From Roseburia sp. (lineage in GTDB: Bacteria > Bacillota > Clostridia > Lachnospirales > Lachnospiraceae), in assembly GCA_003483745.1 (NCBI GenBank), contig DMYD01000041.1:1-52800 (forward strand): 52,800 nt of DNA, written 5' to 3'. This document shows positions 52,547 through 52,800 of the stretch, one piece after another. The position numbers and the translations under genes are program-made. The notes beneath the pieces were generated by a model. That model did not search any database, was not told where the DNA came from, and worked only from the letters and a program-made list of their open reading frames with translations. Position 1 is the stretch's first letter; each line of letters starts with the position of its first letter.

Positions 52547-52800
52547 TTATACCATCTGCTTTCCAAAAGTCTTTAGGTATTCCTGGGCAGTCTGTAATGA
52601 TATATTTAGTTTTTTCTGCAACCGCTCTAAAATAGCGTCTTCTGGCAACCCTAAATCACAACATGTATCTATAATTCCACGTGCTTCTCCTCTCGCTTCT
52701 CCTCTTGCTACATCCTGCTCTATTTCATCTTTCATTAATTCCCGTAATGCTTCGCACATACCATTCGCCCTCCTTATCTTTTGATATATTTCATAGTTCG
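52547..52800 (-). CDS. Second Rpn/PDDEXK-family protein, C-terminal part (cut by window)
   Basis: The frame stays open to the window edge, reading NYEIYQKIRRANGMCEALRELMKDEIEQDVARGEARGEARGIIDTCCDLGLPEDAILERLQKKLNISLQTAQEYLKTFGKQMV. It matches the C-terminal part of the broken copy at 51525-52308 and is likely the intact paralog, but its catalytic domain is outside this window. The ATG at 52759 is internal, not a start. Confidence 0.8.
   Translation of the reverse strand, partial: NYEIYQKIRRANGMCEALRELMKDEIEQDVARGEARGEARGIIDTCCDLGLPEDAILERLQKKLNISLQTAQEYLKTFGKQMV

Noticed and set aside
1..52800. CRISPR array, rRNA or tRNA genes
   Set aside because: No regular direct repeats with unique spacers, and no rRNA or tRNA-like sequence was seen.

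Overview
The window looks like a chromosomal segment of a gut Lachnospiraceae firmicute, most likely Roseburia or a close relative. The evidence is the paired glgC/glgD genes, SpoVG, a sufCBDSU operon, a DnaD-type primosome protein, a long Prs variant, strong Shine-Dalgarno sites and AT-rich intergenic DNA. The genus is an inference. I saw no rRNA, tRNA or CRISPR array.

Layout. Positions 1-1000 hold two copies of a structured inverted repeat and no convincing gene. From 1043 to 3749 (minus) are spoVG and the glycogen genes glgD and glgC. From 4016 to 9163 (plus) are murC, a DnaD-domain protein, a DnaC/DnaI-type helicase loader and prs, with a striking cluster of perfect DnaA boxes between murC and the DnaD gene. 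From 9318 to 25009 (minus) are a DUF6465-like protein, an HPr-like protein, a membrane-anchored protein with a degenerate C39-like domain, a proline-rich protein, a GH31 glucosidase, a nitrate/taurine-type ABC importer, CorA, a cytidylate-kinase-like protein and an FtsX-type ABC exporter. From 25671 to 32544 (minus) are a small HMA-like protein, the complete suf operon behind an Rrf2/IscR-type operator, and enolase. From 32716 to 36970 (minus) are a deletion scar joining AraC and ABC-transporter remnants, a hydrolase, a GH2 beta-mannosidase and a YaiI-family protein.

The most interesting region is 37194-51499, a Ter (tellurite/stress) locus. It contains three TerD paralogs, TelA, YceG, an AIM24-family protein, a P-type Ca2+-ATPase and a rhomboid protease. 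It also carries the probable biosynthetic module: a HAD phosphatase, a CitE-like lyase and two phosphoribosyltransferase-like proteins. Within this window I see neither TerC nor the ATP-grasp ligase often found with such modules. The likely theme is a Ca2+-linked envelope stress system (TerD proteins, Ca2+ pump, TelA/YceG, rhomboid) coupled to synthesis of a nucleotide-like metabolite. The right end has two tandem Rpn/PDDEXK-type nuclease copies: one lost its catalytic core, the other is cut by the window edge.

Non-coding DNA is unusually informative. A family of about 310-340-bp inverted repeats (four copies plus one half) folds into a long stem with two apical hairpins, and the hairpin stems differ between copies while staying paired. 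A TTAG-N6-CTAA dyad lies just downstream of -10-like sequences at enolase, the hydrolase and the HMA-like gene. Hairpin-plus-Shine-Dalgarno leaders precede several ter genes.
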